Positions 37,001-45,400 are shown, numbered from the stretch's first letter. The stretch: 64,000 nucleotides of DNA from HXMU1420-2 sp034670145 (GCA_034670145.1 JAXMOA010000021.1:32412-96411); one strand, 5' to 3'. Translations and numbers: made by a program. Notes: generated by a model from the letters alone, not told the origin.

Positions 37001-38000
37001 CCCGATCCTCGATCAGGAACCTCGACTGGTTGCGCAAGAGCATATCGCGGCCGACAAGATATGTTTCGCCACTTTGCCCCAGGCCGACATCGCTCCACGC
37101 CTCATTTGATGTCATGATCGCATTGATCCCGCTAAGCGGAAGTTGGACTGCAAGAACACCAATTATGGCTGATCCGTCATAGACGGGCAAAGCCGCAAAG
37201 GCCGCCGGTGCGCTGAAAGAGGGAATATACGGCTCAAAGTCAGCAAAAATGACCTCCCCCGGACTTGCGCTCATCGCCAAAGTGACTGCGCTTGCGAGGT
37301 TGGTATCGGCAAACGGCCCGTTGAAAAGGCTCGTTCCAAAATCAATCTCGCGCTCCACAGAATACACGATCCGGCCATCGTGAGGTTCAACAAGAAAGGC
37401 GTCATAAAAACCGAAGCGTTTCCTGAACTCACTCATGTATTGATCGACGTCCGAGAACGCTGATCCAAATATCCCCTCAAATTGCACATCATTCAGCGTG
37501 CGTGGATTCGAAATGTAACGATTTTGCAGGAAAACTGTCAGAGGGTCCTGTGGCACAAGCAGATCAATGAAAGCTTCGTCTGCCTGCGACCCGACTGACG
37601 CCTCGTACCGGGGTAAGAACTGCTCCAAGTAATATTGGGTAAGTTGCTGTCGAGAGCCCAAAGCTTCGGGGGCGCTGGCCGTTCGGATATCGACGAGGCC
37701 CCGCCTGAGCTGCTGAAGAAGATCTTTCAAAGACCCACTCTCGGACGCAAATGTCATCTCATCGCGCACTTGCGAAAAATAACTCTCTATTTGCTGAGCC
37801 TTCAGTTCACGCACGGCGGTCAATCTTTCAAACGCTTCGCGCCTGAGAGCTTCATTGGATGAGACGCCAGACAGAATTGCGACTGTACTGACCGCGAACA
37901 AGGAAATTGCGATGCTGATAGCCGCCAGCTTTGTCCCGATCTTCAATCCCTGCGTCTGCACATTCTTGAATTTTGTCATGTCTTCATTCTCATTGCGCAA
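34062..38000 (-). CDS. hybrid sensor histidine kinase (Cache-HAMP-PAS-PAS-HisKA-HATPase-REC-REC)
   Basis: This 1312-residue membrane kinase has TM1 about 20-45, a large periplasmic sensor (Cache-like) to about 425, and TM2 followed by HAMP (SLTRPLRLLSGSAAKL). Next come PAS domains near 525-640 and 660-790 and the H-box SHELRTPMNAIIGYSEML. ATP-site boxes are NLISNAAKF, DTGIGIPEDKI and GGTGLGLAL. Two C-terminal receivers have phospho-Asp in TLDVMMPGMDG and LLDLMMPVMDG. ATG 37979 is an alternative start. It follows the Amt gene by 117 bp and precedes the K+ channel gene by 26 bp, so ammonium status is one plausible input; the Cache domain suggests an additional periplasmic ligand. Confidence 0.88.
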   Translation of the reverse strand: MRNENEDMTKFKNVQTQGLKIGTKLAAISIAISLFAVSTVAILSGVSSNEALRREAFERLTAVRELKAQQIESYFSQVRDEMTFASESGSLKDLLQQLRRGLVDIRTASAPEALGSRQQLTQYYLEQFLPRYEASVGSQADEAFIDLLVPQDPLTVFLQNRYISNPRTLNDVQFEGIFGSAFSDVDQYMSEFRKRFGFYDAFLVEPHDGRIVYSVEREIDFGTSLFNGPFADTNLASAVTLAMSASPGEVIFADFEPYIPSFSAPAAFAALPVYDGSAIIGVLAVQLPLSGINAIMTSNEAWSDVGLGQSGETYLVGRDMLLRNQSRFLIEDRERYFEMVADVGLAPSIIDQIERTNSSIGLQEVNTAGTRAALDGRTGTEIFPDYRDVEVLSSYRPLDLAGLDWVIMSEIDRDEALRDADKLIDRLIMVASIVLAIAIYASYLFSISLTRPLRLLSGSAAKLTSGELNTPVEVQTRDEIGDLAQNFEALRVSMVRSLKEVESQKLTLEETVLARTAELNDASAQLELALSKMSNGIYMLDGDMNYVLANQRYTEMLGMPSRFVEPGQPEEDVIRWHAENGEYGTGDMEHLVRTRLETLSEGHSSSVVLNTLDGRTIEIRTTPISGGGLVGVATDITKIKHNEAALLEQNENLKEIQGELEFSEQRISKIIEASPVGILSINEKGTIETFSSAAEGIFGYYSSEVLGKNIKILMEKEIALEHDLYLESRMHGAPSHVVGQSRIVNAMRKDGTVFKLEARVEEVQVGNEIFYIGLVEDITERLELERQAEEARQQAERANEAKSAFLANMSHELRTPMNAIIGYSEMLAEDAEDDGLDEMLGDLNKITAAGKHLLSLINDVLDLSKIEAGKMDLFLEDFAIQDVAKDVADTALSLIEKNANELVLDIDQDLDTVHSDVTKVRQILFNLISNAAKFTKEGVITVSAKTDAIGSIPAVRFTVADTGIGIPEDKIEHIFSEFSQADESTTRDYGGTGLGLALVKRFSEMMGGEIRVESTVGQGSRFIVTLPKNVEKLHAGLEDEARVSGAALDGHASVSDDDFGLSRPPDGPPKQKTVLVIDDEASARELLKRRLEAEGCSVLLAKNGVEGLALAASHNPALITLDVMMPGMDGWTVLRRLKADANLKDIPVVMVSMVGNKAMSYSLGAVESLQKPVDRTKLSGLVKKFASNETRLALVVEDDPAARATMVRTLENENWHVQEAENGKIALEKTQTQKFEVILLDLMMPVMDGFEFLEQLRSSDHPSAKSPIVIVTAMELNTEDRQRLQSNVHDVVQKSGDDVEGVLEKILSLVQK

Positions 38001-38117
38001 CAGCTTCCATGTGCTGATGTGGCGGTATCTCTTGCTCGACGGTCGTGGCGCGTGAGGTCAGCCTGACCTGTCTTTGCGCCCGATTTGCACCCGTATTTTC
38101 CGTGTGAGCCAGGAATT

Positions 38118-39374
38118 TCATTGCTGAAACGCCTTCCCGGAATACTCGCTTGTGGAAAGCAATTCGCTTTCATGCTGCATTCCGAGTTCGGAAATGTTGA
38201 GCCCGGCCGCTTCCTCTTCTGCGCTCACCCGAAACCGAAAGACCAAATTGCCTACGTAGAACACGAGAAAAGCCAGACCGAAGGTCCAGACAGCGTACAC
38301 GAGCACGCCAAATCCCTGCACAGCAACCTGTTGAAAACGGCTGAGCCCCGTCCCGAGAACGTCCAGGTCGCCGTACAACCCGGTCGCCAGAGTACCCCAG
38401 ATACCGGCGCCCAGGTGCACCGGTATCGCCCCCACCGCATCGTCAATCTCGAGAGTCTCGAGGATCTGGCTCAAGAAGACGACAATCATTCCTCCGACGA
38501 GACCAATCAGAGCCGCCGAGCCTGTAGAGACAGCGAAACAATTTGCGGTGACCGCGACGAGACCGCCCAGTGCACCATTGATGAATTGATCCGCGTCGAG
38601 ACGCTGGTTGACCGCGTAGCGCAGACCGCCGGCTGAGATCGCCCCGACGCAGCCGCCCATGAGTGTATTGACGAGGATAGACGGCACGGTTTCGTTTAGC
38701 GCAAGCGTACTACCGCCATTGAAACCAAGCCAGCCTATGAACAAAAGCAGGGCACCAAGCGTGGCCATGGGCATATTCGAAGGCGCAAGGGGGCGTCTGC
38801 CGGGGCCGCTATCGAAACGCCCCAAACGAGGGCCAACGATCAAAACCAGTGCGAGACCTGCCCAACCCCCGACACTATGTACCACTGTCGACCCGGCAAA
38901 ATCCACAAACCCCAACTGCTCAAGCCAACCCGATCCGTCGGCGCCCCAGCGACCCGCCCAGCTCCAATGACCGGCGATAGGATAGAGGAAACCCGCAACG
39001 ACCAAGGCCACAAAGAGGTAGGCGCTAAACTTCATCCGCTCGGCAACAATACCTGAAAGGATCGTCACCGATGTCACACAAAACATGACCTGATAGAAGA
39101 AAAATACGGTGAGAGATGAAACAGACTTGGAGAAGTCGAGGGCGAACAAATCCAACCCGATCCAACCCCGATAGCTCAGACCGTACATCAGCCCGAAACC
39201 AAAGATCCAAAACACCAATGCGGCAACACAGAAGTCACAGAAATTCTTGATAGCGACGTTGATGTTGTTCTTGGAACGCGTCATTCCCGTCTCTAGACAA
39301 AGAAAGCCAGCCTGCATCAAGAACATCAGGGCACTGGCGATGACGACCCAAAGAAGATCAATGTTTTCCATCAC
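38118..39374 (-). CDS. amt: Amt-family ammonium transporter or sensor
   Basis: This 418-residue membrane protein of the Amt/Mep/Rh family has the start LLWVVIASALMFLMQAGFLC, the ETGMTRSKNNINVAIKNF motif and 11 apparent membrane segments. The pore twin histidines are His166 (DFAGSTVVHSVGGW) and His320 (GAIPVHLGAGIWG). No glnK/glnB gene is adjacent, although PII genes usually accompany transport-type amtB. It sits between a lone receiver gene and a hybrid histidine kinase gene, reminiscent of Amt domains fused to sensor kinases in other bacteria. It may therefore be a split ammonium sensor rather than a bulk transporter. Confidence 0.87.
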   Translation of the reverse strand: MMENIDLLWVVIASALMFLMQAGFLCLETGMTRSKNNINVAIKNFCDFCVAALVFWIFGFGLMYGLSYRGWIGLDLFALDFSKSVSSLTVFFFYQVMFCVTSVTILSGIVAERMKFSAYLFVALVVAGFLYPIAGHWSWAGRWGADGSGWLEQLGFVDFAGSTVVHSVGGWAGLALVLIVGPRLGRFDSGPGRRPLAPSNMPMATLGALLLFIGWLGFNGGSTLALNETVPSILVNTLMGGCVGAISAGGLRYAVNQRLDADQFINGALGGLVAVTANCFAVSTGSAALIGLVGGMIVVFLSQILETLEIDDAVGAIPVHLGAGIWGTLATGLYGDLDVLGTGLSRFQQVAVQGFGVLVYAVWTFGLAFLVFYVGNLVFRFRVSAEEEAAGLNISELGMQHESELLSTSEYSGKAFQQ

Positions 39375-39414
39375 CGGGCGCTCCTCAAAGGGCCTGTATC
39401 AAGCCCATTTTCCA

Positions 39415-39780
39415 TCACGTTTTTAGCCAACCTTCGATCTTTTCCAGAAGCCGCTTCAAATCAACCGGCTTGGTATCGTAGTCATCACATCCTGCATTGA
39501 GCGCCTTGTCCCGATCACCCGCCATCGCATGGGCCGTAAGGGCGATGATTGGAATTGAACTGGTCGCTTCATTGGCCTTGAGGACCTTTGCTGCATCCCA
39601 GCCGTCCATGACCGGGAGGCTCATATCAAGCAGTATGATATCCGGGCTCTCCTCAGACGCCATCTCGACACCGCGCTGGCCGTCCAGGGCCATGACGACG
39701 TCGTACCCCTTTTTCTTGAGCCGCCGGGACAGCATGTCTCGGTTCATCTCGTTGTCTTCAACCAGCAGGATCTTTGCCAT
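39415..39780 (-). CDS. single-domain response regulator (DivK/CheY-like)
   Basis: This 121-residue receiver without output domain has the acidic pair in LLVEDNEMNRDML, the phospho-accepting Asp in IILLDMSLPVMDGW, Thr in IIALTAHAMAGD and the Lys in YDTKPVDL. It resembles DivK-type receivers that relay or sink phosphate. The start overlaps the upstream stop (TAATG), so it is coupled to the DUF4062-containing protein. The large hybrid kinase two genes downstream is the obvious phosphodonor. Confidence 0.87.
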   Translation of the reverse strand: MAKILLVEDNEMNRDMLSRRLKKKGYDVVMALDGQRGVEMASEESPDIILLDMSLPVMDGWDAAKVLKANEATSSIPIIALTAHAMAGDRDKALNAGCDDYDTKPVDLKRLLEKIEGWLKT

Positions 39781-41324
39781 TATCTGTCGTGCTCCGTGTT
39801 TTCTAACCTTGCTTCTCTTTGATCGCTCAAGTCTGCATCTGATTTCACCGAACCCTCGCCTGAGAGTTGTGTTTCCACAAGTTTTCGCAAATGCAATTCG
39901 AGCATCGTATCGAGTTGGTCCTCTGTTTCAAACATGTGAAAGGCTCCGATGAAGGAGCCGTCATCGCCTATCAACCAGCGATCGAGATATCGGTTCAGCT
40001 TGTCGATCTGGTCCAACCTGTCGATGACGAGGTCTCGATCCTCAAGCGAAAGTGTCGGGGCCCCCTGCTTCCGGTAAAGAAGCATGTTTGGAAGGCCGCT
40101 CCTCTTGAAGCCGGTGAGTGCGTCTTCAAACTCGAAGGCGGTTCCCGATTCATAGCGGGTCCCATCAGGTCTCAGTATCGTGTCAGGAAGCGGCGAACCG
40201 ATACGTGACCAGAGTATTCCAACGTAGATCTCGGTCTCGCTGGGGGGGTGGATCTGGGCTTGGAAGGTTTCAGAGGCCAGCATTGGCTCTTCTTCCCAAA
40301 GGATTGGAATCAGATAGGCTCGACCAAAAAACTCTTCGTTCAGCCGACCAATGACTGATTTTGCCAACCGACGCTCAGGAATTACGTCCCCTGGCGATGA
40401 GATGAAAATTCGGAACTGTCTCGAAATATTTTGCCGAAGTCTCACTTTTTCCAGACATGCGCTGATCCGTGCCTGGAGTAGGATCGGGTTGAACGGTTTG
40501 AAAATATAGTCTTCAGCCCCCTGCAAAATGCAGTCAACCATTGTCCCGATATCGTCCGATGCAGAGAGCATGATGACGGGGATGGTCCGCAACCGCGCAG
40601 ATGTCTTCATTTCCTGCAGGGTTTCAAGGCCGGACAAACCTGGCATCATGTAGTCGAGCAGAACAAGGTCAAACCGCTCCAGTTCAAGGATGGCAAGCGC
40701 CTCTTCGCCACTTGCAACGGCTCTTGCAGAATAGCCCATGCGCTTGACCCGCCGCATGAGCAATTCCCGGTTGGAAGGATCGTCGTCGACGACCAACAAC
40801 TCTCCACCCTGACCGATTTTGCTGGTGACAAGTGTCGGGCCTCGTTCGGCGAGGGCTTTGTTTTTTTGCCCTGAGGGTTCACTTCGGGGCGGGCTTTTCT
40901 GCAGCAGCCTTTGGGGGATCGCGTCTATTAACAGTAGGGTCGTCCGACCTGCTTCTGTGATGCGCTGAAGGTCTGAAATCAGGTCGTCGTCGCCAAGTTC
41001 CGTTGCCTCTTCGAAAAGGATCTCTGCGTATCCAGTGATGTGGTTGAGTTGCACCCGGAAGCTGAACTCGACATCCGAGACACTGATGTCATCGAACGAG
41101 GCCGTCGTCGCGCCAAAGAAGTCCTCGACCAAGGCCAACATCTTGTGACCCGCATTCTGGATTGCTTGCAGGTCTCCGGAAAAGGTCTTCAAAAGCTCAG
41201 GAGAAAGGTCTTCCTCGATCATCTCGGCGTATCCGATGATGTGGCCGACAGGAGTACGAATATCATGTCGCAACTTTGAAAGCTGCGTTTTGAAGTCGCT
41301 GTTATCCTGGCCTTCTTTCATCAT
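39780..41324 (-). CDS. HisKA-like hairpins + receiver + DUF4062-like domain protein
   Basis: This 514-residue soluble protein has an unusual order. Residues about 12-75 form a HisKA-like hairpin with H-box LRHDIRTPVGHIIGYAEM (His20), and a second similar hairpin (LNHITGYAEILFEE, about 88-137) follows. No ATPase domain is present. A receiver spans 174-292 (VVDDDPSNRELL, Asp224 in LLDYMMPGLSG, Lys276). From 303 the sequence FRIFISSPGDVIPERRLAKS starts a DUF4062-like, TIR-related fold, continuing through ILWEEEPM, IYVGILWSRIGSPLPD and YESGTAFEFEDAL. In known proteins DUF4062 usually sits ahead of STAND NTPases. Here it would be the output of a phospho-relay. It overlaps genes on both sides. Confidence 0.8.
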   Translation of the reverse strand: MMKEGQDNSDFKTQLSKLRHDIRTPVGHIIGYAEMIEEDLSPELLKTFSGDLQAIQNAGHKMLALVEDFFGATTASFDDISVSDVEFSFRVQLNHITGYAEILFEEATELGDDDLISDLQRITEAGRTTLLLIDAIPQRLLQKSPPRSEPSGQKNKALAERGPTLVTSKIGQGGELLVVDDDPSNRELLMRRVKRMGYSARAVASGEEALAILELERFDLVLLDYMMPGLSGLETLQEMKTSARLRTIPVIMLSASDDIGTMVDCILQGAEDYIFKPFNPILLQARISACLEKVRLRQNISRQFRIFISSPGDVIPERRLAKSVIGRLNEEFFGRAYLIPILWEEEPMLASETFQAQIHPPSETEIYVGILWSRIGSPLPDTILRPDGTRYESGTAFEFEDALTGFKRSGLPNMLLYRKQGAPTLSLEDRDLVIDRLDQIDKLNRYLDRWLIGDDGSFIGAFHMFETEDQLDTMLELHLRKLVETQLSGEGSVKSDADLSDQREARLENTEHDR

Positions 41325-43057
41325 CCGGCAGACGGAGGTTCATGTTCACGGTGGTAGCGATGCGTGCTCCACTGAACCACATCCATGAGCGAGCGTTCCG
41401 CCAAATCAGAAATCACGTCTTGTGAATGGGCAGGATCTGAAATTGCCGCCAGTCTTTTTTCAGCGAGCTCAAAAAGCTTCCCCTGGTTGGTATACTGCCA
41501 GAGCAATTCGCGCGTCGCCATTTTGGTTTGGTAGATTTCCCACACCGCCAGCCACAGCGGCAAAAGCCCCATCAGGAAGACAACGATGGTCTTGCCATCC
41601 AGATCCCCTAGGTGAAATCCGTAAAGGGTCTTTTTGAAGAACAGCAATGACGCTGCGCCCAGAAATGCGGCCAGGAAAAGGAACTTTTTCACCTTTTCGA
41701 GCCGCTCATGTTCATGGTGGAGCTGTCGGCGCTTGCGCGAAAAATAGGCCGCTTGGTCCTTGACCCATCTTTCCGATGTGGCCGCCACACGCTCTTGTGC
41801 AGATACGCTGCTTTCATAGGTCAACGGTTCCGAGCAACGGATCGCGTCGCCGATCCAGCCAAATCCCTTGAAATGTTCGATACTTGTCAGTCGCAACAGG
41901 CGCCGTGTCGAAACCGCCCCACTGCTTCCGGAAAGCACCAGGAAAAAGCGAATGCGGAGCGCCTCGGCCAATGCCCGGAATACCAGGTGGCGACCGAACC
42001 AACCGCGTCTTGCACCGATTGCAAAAAGTACAAACCCGGCGCCGAACAAACCCACATACGCGACAAGGAAAATTTTCAGCGCCGCTATTTTTGCATAGAG
42101 TAGAAACGCCAGCCCCATAAGCGCTGCCATAAGCCCAAAAACCTTGAAAAGCCGGTCAGATTGGCGCTGGTTCGCCAGGGCAAGTTGGTCAGCGCGAACG
42201 AAATCCATGTCAATGGACGCAGCAATTTCGGAAATCTCAAGATCTGCCGGAACCGAGATCGGGTAGGCCGGCAGATTGGCACCCGTCTCGGAATTGTATT
42301 CGCGGGCGTAGTCATTGAACCCGGTCCACCGCTCGAAAACGAAATCGGGGATATCGGGCAGTTGGCACATAAGACCCGCTGTCCCGGCCTGCACCAGATA
42401 ACGCGTTTGCACCTTGTTTTTACCCACATCGCCCGATCGCCGTGGTGTTTCAATCCAGATGGCCAGATCCGAGCGATCTTCGGCCAGTTCGGCATCGGCT
42501 ATCGTCTCATAAAGTTGAGCTTTGGCAGATTGCGATCCATTGCTGGACAGGTAACGAACGACGACATCGGAGGAGCCACCGGTAAGCCCCGTCACGTCTC
42601 CGTCCCACAAAGCAATGAGCACATTCGAACGTCGCACCAGGTAGTCCATGAGGCGCGCGTAGAGCTCGTCTCTGGGAGCGTCATCCAAGAAGTCTGCGTC
42701 GGTTTTACCAGCCGGTAAGGGCAATTCTTGTAAAATGACCCTGTCGTCATCTGCAAGTCGCGAGAAATCCTCACGGGCCGGCCCCGTAAAGTCAGCCTCG
42801 TACAGATGGCGTGGCATCGGAAGAACGGCGCGCACGGGCATACCGATCTCCAGCGCAATCTCCGTCGCGAGCATATCTGCGCCCTCGGCAAGTCCGGTTA
42901 CGAGTTCGACAGAAAGCGCGTCAAAGCGTGATTTCAGGGCTTCAAGTTGCTTACGCAGCGCAGCGCGTATGTCGGCCACGGCATCGGGATGGATATCACG
43001 GTGTCCAGTCAGACCGATGGTAAAGACCAAACCCGAATTCGTTATGGCATCATCCAT
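41321..43057 (-). CDS. SLOG-like nucleotide-binding protein with four membrane segments
   Basis: This 578-residue protein has an N-terminal Rossmann/LOG-like domain: GLTGHRDIHPDAV (15-27), ELVTGLAEGADMLATEIALE (51-70), a VLIALWDGD strand (146-154) and TGGSSDVV. These are features of the SLOG superfamily, which binds or cleaves nucleotide-like ligands. Two TM pairs follow at about 305-322/329-348 and 459-474/490-508, the second preceded by a charged helix (RKRRQLHHEHERLEKVKKFL) and followed by another, as in SLATT-type effector domains. ATG 43057 overlaps the upstream stop by 8 bases. In published comparative genomics SLOG and SLATT occur in nucleotide-triggered conflict systems; assignment here is by motif reading only. 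Confidence 0.72.
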   Translation of the reverse strand: MDDAITNSGLVFTIGLTGHRDIHPDAVADIRAALRKQLEALKSRFDALSVELVTGLAEGADMLATEIALEIGMPVRAVLPMPRHLYEADFTGPAREDFSRLADDDRVILQELPLPAGKTDADFLDDAPRDELYARLMDYLVRRSNVLIALWDGDVTGLTGGSSDVVVRYLSSNGSQSAKAQLYETIADAELAEDRSDLAIWIETPRRSGDVGKNKVQTRYLVQAGTAGLMCQLPDIPDFVFERWTGFNDYAREYNSETGANLPAYPISVPADLEISEIAASIDMDFVRADQLALANQRQSDRLFKVFGLMAALMGLAFLLYAKIAALKIFLVAYVGLFGAGFVLFAIGARRGWFGRHLVFRALAEALRIRFFLVLSGSSGAVSTRRLLRLTSIEHFKGFGWIGDAIRCSEPLTYESSVSAQERVAATSERWVKDQAAYFSRKRRQLHHEHERLEKVKKFLFLAAFLGAASLLFFKKTLYGFHLGDLDGKTIVVFLMGLLPLWLAVWEIYQTKMATRELLWQYTNQGKLFELAEKRLAAISDPAHSQDVISDLAERSLMDVVQWSTHRYHREHEPPSAG

Positions 43058-45041
43058 TTTGATCCCCCTTCTCGGGTCTTGCCCATTTGGGACATTCAAG
43101 TTCCAGTCTCGCTGAAATGCCCACAAGCGCCTCGCATTCCCTTGTTGTCGGGATTCCGTGAACTCCGGTCATCCCAACGGCAACCGCCTGAACGATTTGC
43201 GCGCCCCCCTTCACCTCAACAGCACGGTCAAGCATGGCAAAAACCCGACCGTCCATGTTCAAGACGTCTTCGTACAAGACAAACCTGTGGAACATTTCGA
43301 GCCCGTGGTTGATGTTCATGTGCCTGAGTAGATCGGCCTCTGCCATCGCGCGCCGGAGAAACACCTCCTCGTCTTCGTCAATATCCCCCCGAGCAGCTGC
43401 AATGATCGCCGCACCCGCCATCGCCGCGGTGAGGATATCCTCATGTCGAACTTTGGACGAAAGAAGGCTCATAGCGTGGTGCAAAGCCGGGCGCTGCAGA
43501 ATGCCATCCACGTTCTGGCGCAATTCTTCCGAGATTTTCCGACGATTTTCGGTATGCAGGGCTGCCATCAATTCCTGGCGCGCGATCTCGGCATTCTTTT
43601 CGCGCTGACGTGCTCGTGCCTCGCAGGCGTCACGAAGGCTGACCTCAAGGTCTGGCTGGTCCGTCAGCAAACGCCGCATTCGCTCTTCCGGGAAATGAGC
43701 CACAACGGAATATTGCTCTGCTTGTGCGAGATGTTTCCGGGGCTCTTTGACAAGGAAGCTCTGCACACCAAACACGGCGCCCCGCGTACAGTTTTCAACC
43801 TTGACCTCGTGGCCCTCTTCCTCTTGCCAAGGCTTGTAGAGGGAGACATTCCCCTCCAGGACCAGGTAAAGCCCATCCGAGGCGTCATCCGGCTCATAAA
43901 AACAACCTGGCGGATTGAGCGACAGAATACTTGCCGAGGCGGCGAGTTCCGACAGGGTGTCTCTTGCGCAACCGCAGAAGATGTCAGAAGCCGCCAACTG
44001 TTCAAGGACCTGATCAATCCCGAAGTCTGTCTCTTTTCGCTGGTCGAGTTCGCCCCATTCATCACCCGAGCCAAGCAAATGGCGATGGATCGCAATTCGA
44101 AGATGGTGTTTCCGCATGGCGCCCCAAATCGCCATGATGACTTCGTTTTGCGCATCCCACCAAGGGTCGTCGCCATCGAAGAAATACCGCAGACGGATTT
44201 CGATCCCTTCCTTGCTGTACCCAAGCAAATTGAAATCTGGCTTGGGATCGCGGCGCACAAACCGCGAGCGTTCAAGTTCCTTGGCTATGGCGCGGATGAC
44301 GAGTTCCGGAGGTGCGGACAACTCGACTGTGAAGTGAACGAAGTATTTGAATCGCCCTGTCGGTTCGCTGAAGTTCAGAATAGTTCGATCAGCGACACCG
44401 CTGTTTGGGAATATGTAGAGCGAATCCGTATGCGGATTCCTGACAGCGATAGAACGCCAGTTGATCTCGAAGACCTGGCCGTAAATTCCATCGATCTCGA
44501 CATAGTCACCGATGCGCAATGCCTGGGTGGCGTTCAAGGCGACACCAGAGAAGACCTCCTTGAGTGTCGACTGCGCCGCGAAACCGAGGATCAAGGCGGT
44601 TACGCCCGATGTCGCAAGCAGACCTCCAACCGGCTCATCGTAGACAAAATGCATAACCAACAAAATGGTGGCCAAATACATCGCAATCCCGACGCCTTCG
44701 GTCACTATAAGCGGGACCTTCCTCTTGCCATGGTCCGAGAGCAGACCATCCCAGAGGACGACACGAACCACGCTGTTCAAAATGAAAGCCACACAAATAG
44801 CAGTTGCCGCAAGAACCGCTCTCTCTATTGGCTCAACAAGGTGCCCTGCTCCAAGAAACCCAAGCGCGGTTTCGATCAGCAGATAAAAAATTGATAGGAA
44901 GACGACGAGTTCTACTGATGCGCGAACACGATGAACTCTTCCCGAAACATAGACGGTCGCGACCCTCACCAACAGAAGGGTGGAGCAGGCTAGAAGGCCG
45001 AACAGACCCAAAGCTGGGATAACCTGTTGTAAAACATCCAC
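43050..45041 (-). CDS. MscS-type channel with cyclic-nucleotide-binding-like and TerB-like domains
   Basis: This 663-residue membrane protein has four N-terminal TM segments, an MscS pore helix near 134-170 (ATSGVTALILGFAAQSTLKE) and the MscS beta domain (IGDYVEIDGIYGQVFEINWR). It then has a cNMP-binding fold about 355-475 (DGLYLVLEGNVSLY, GAVFGVQSFL) and a C-terminal helical TerB-like domain about 533-645 (AAARGDIDEDEEVFLRRAMA). MscS-cNMP channels are known as bCNG channels; the TerB addition is unusual. The cassette reads FGVQSFL where FGE is usual, so cAMP binding is doubtful. It is the first gene of the minus-strand cluster. Confidence 0.82.
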   Translation of the reverse strand: MDVLQQVIPALGLFGLLACSTLLLVRVATVYVSGRVHRVRASVELVVFLSIFYLLIETALGFLGAGHLVEPIERAVLAATAICVAFILNSVVRVVLWDGLLSDHGKRKVPLIVTEGVGIAMYLATILLVMHFVYDEPVGGLLATSGVTALILGFAAQSTLKEVFSGVALNATQALRIGDYVEIDGIYGQVFEINWRSIAVRNPHTDSLYIFPNSGVADRTILNFSEPTGRFKYFVHFTVELSAPPELVIRAIAKELERSRFVRRDPKPDFNLLGYSKEGIEIRLRYFFDGDDPWWDAQNEVIMAIWGAMRKHHLRIAIHRHLLGSGDEWGELDQRKETDFGIDQVLEQLAASDIFCGCARDTLSELAASASILSLNPPGCFYEPDDASDGLYLVLEGNVSLYKPWQEEEGHEVKVENCTRGAVFGVQSFLVKEPRKHLAQAEQYSVVAHFPEERMRRLLTDQPDLEVSLRDACEARARQREKNAEIARQELMAALHTENRRKISEELRQNVDGILQRPALHHAMSLLSSKVRHEDILTAAMAGAAIIAAARGDIDEDEEVFLRRAMAEADLLRHMNINHGLEMFHRFVLYEDVLNMDGRVFAMLDRAVEVKGGAQIVQAVAVGMTGVHGIPTTRECEALVGISARLELECPKWARPEKGDQNG

Positions 45042-45175
45042 TTTATCCCCCCTTATTTCATATATTGATTATTGAATATCAGTATGTGACAGTTTCGTGA
45101 GGGATGTCAAATTTTAGAATACTCTCGTGGAGAGCAGGCAGATTGTCTCAACACAACACAGGAAGGGAGAAGGGT

Positions 45176-45400
45176 TTGGTTTTCAACTGGGATGACGAGG
45201 CCGAAACAAAGGCAGGCTACACGGCAGCCATCGAAGCGGTACTTGGCCTCACAGCGCAAAAGATGCCCGTCACAGAGAAGTCCGTTGAGGAGTGGCTCGA
45301 TGTGTCACTGAGCGGCATCGACGAACACAAGCACATCCGTCGTCATGCGATGGCAGTCGCGATGCGGATGATCCGAGGGCCGCTGCGACCGCCGACCTGA
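45176..45400 (+). CDS. small hypothetical protein
   Basis: A TTG at 45176, with GGGAG 6 bases upstream, opens a 74-residue frame (MVFNWDDEAETKAGYTAAIE, ending in HKHIRRHAMAVAMRMI). It is mostly charged helix, diverges from the MscS gene, and matches no family I know. An upstream in-frame ATG at 45104 lacks a ribosome site. It may be a real small gene or a remnant at the border of the mobile-element region. Confidence 0.35.
   Translation: MVFNWDDEAETKAGYTAAIEAVLGLTAQKMPVTEKSVEEWLDVSLSGIDEHKHIRRHAMAVAMRMIRGPLRPPT

Noticed and set aside
43443..44894. 483-residue plus-strand open frame
   Set aside because: It is antisense to the MscS/TerB-like gene, which has clear domains.
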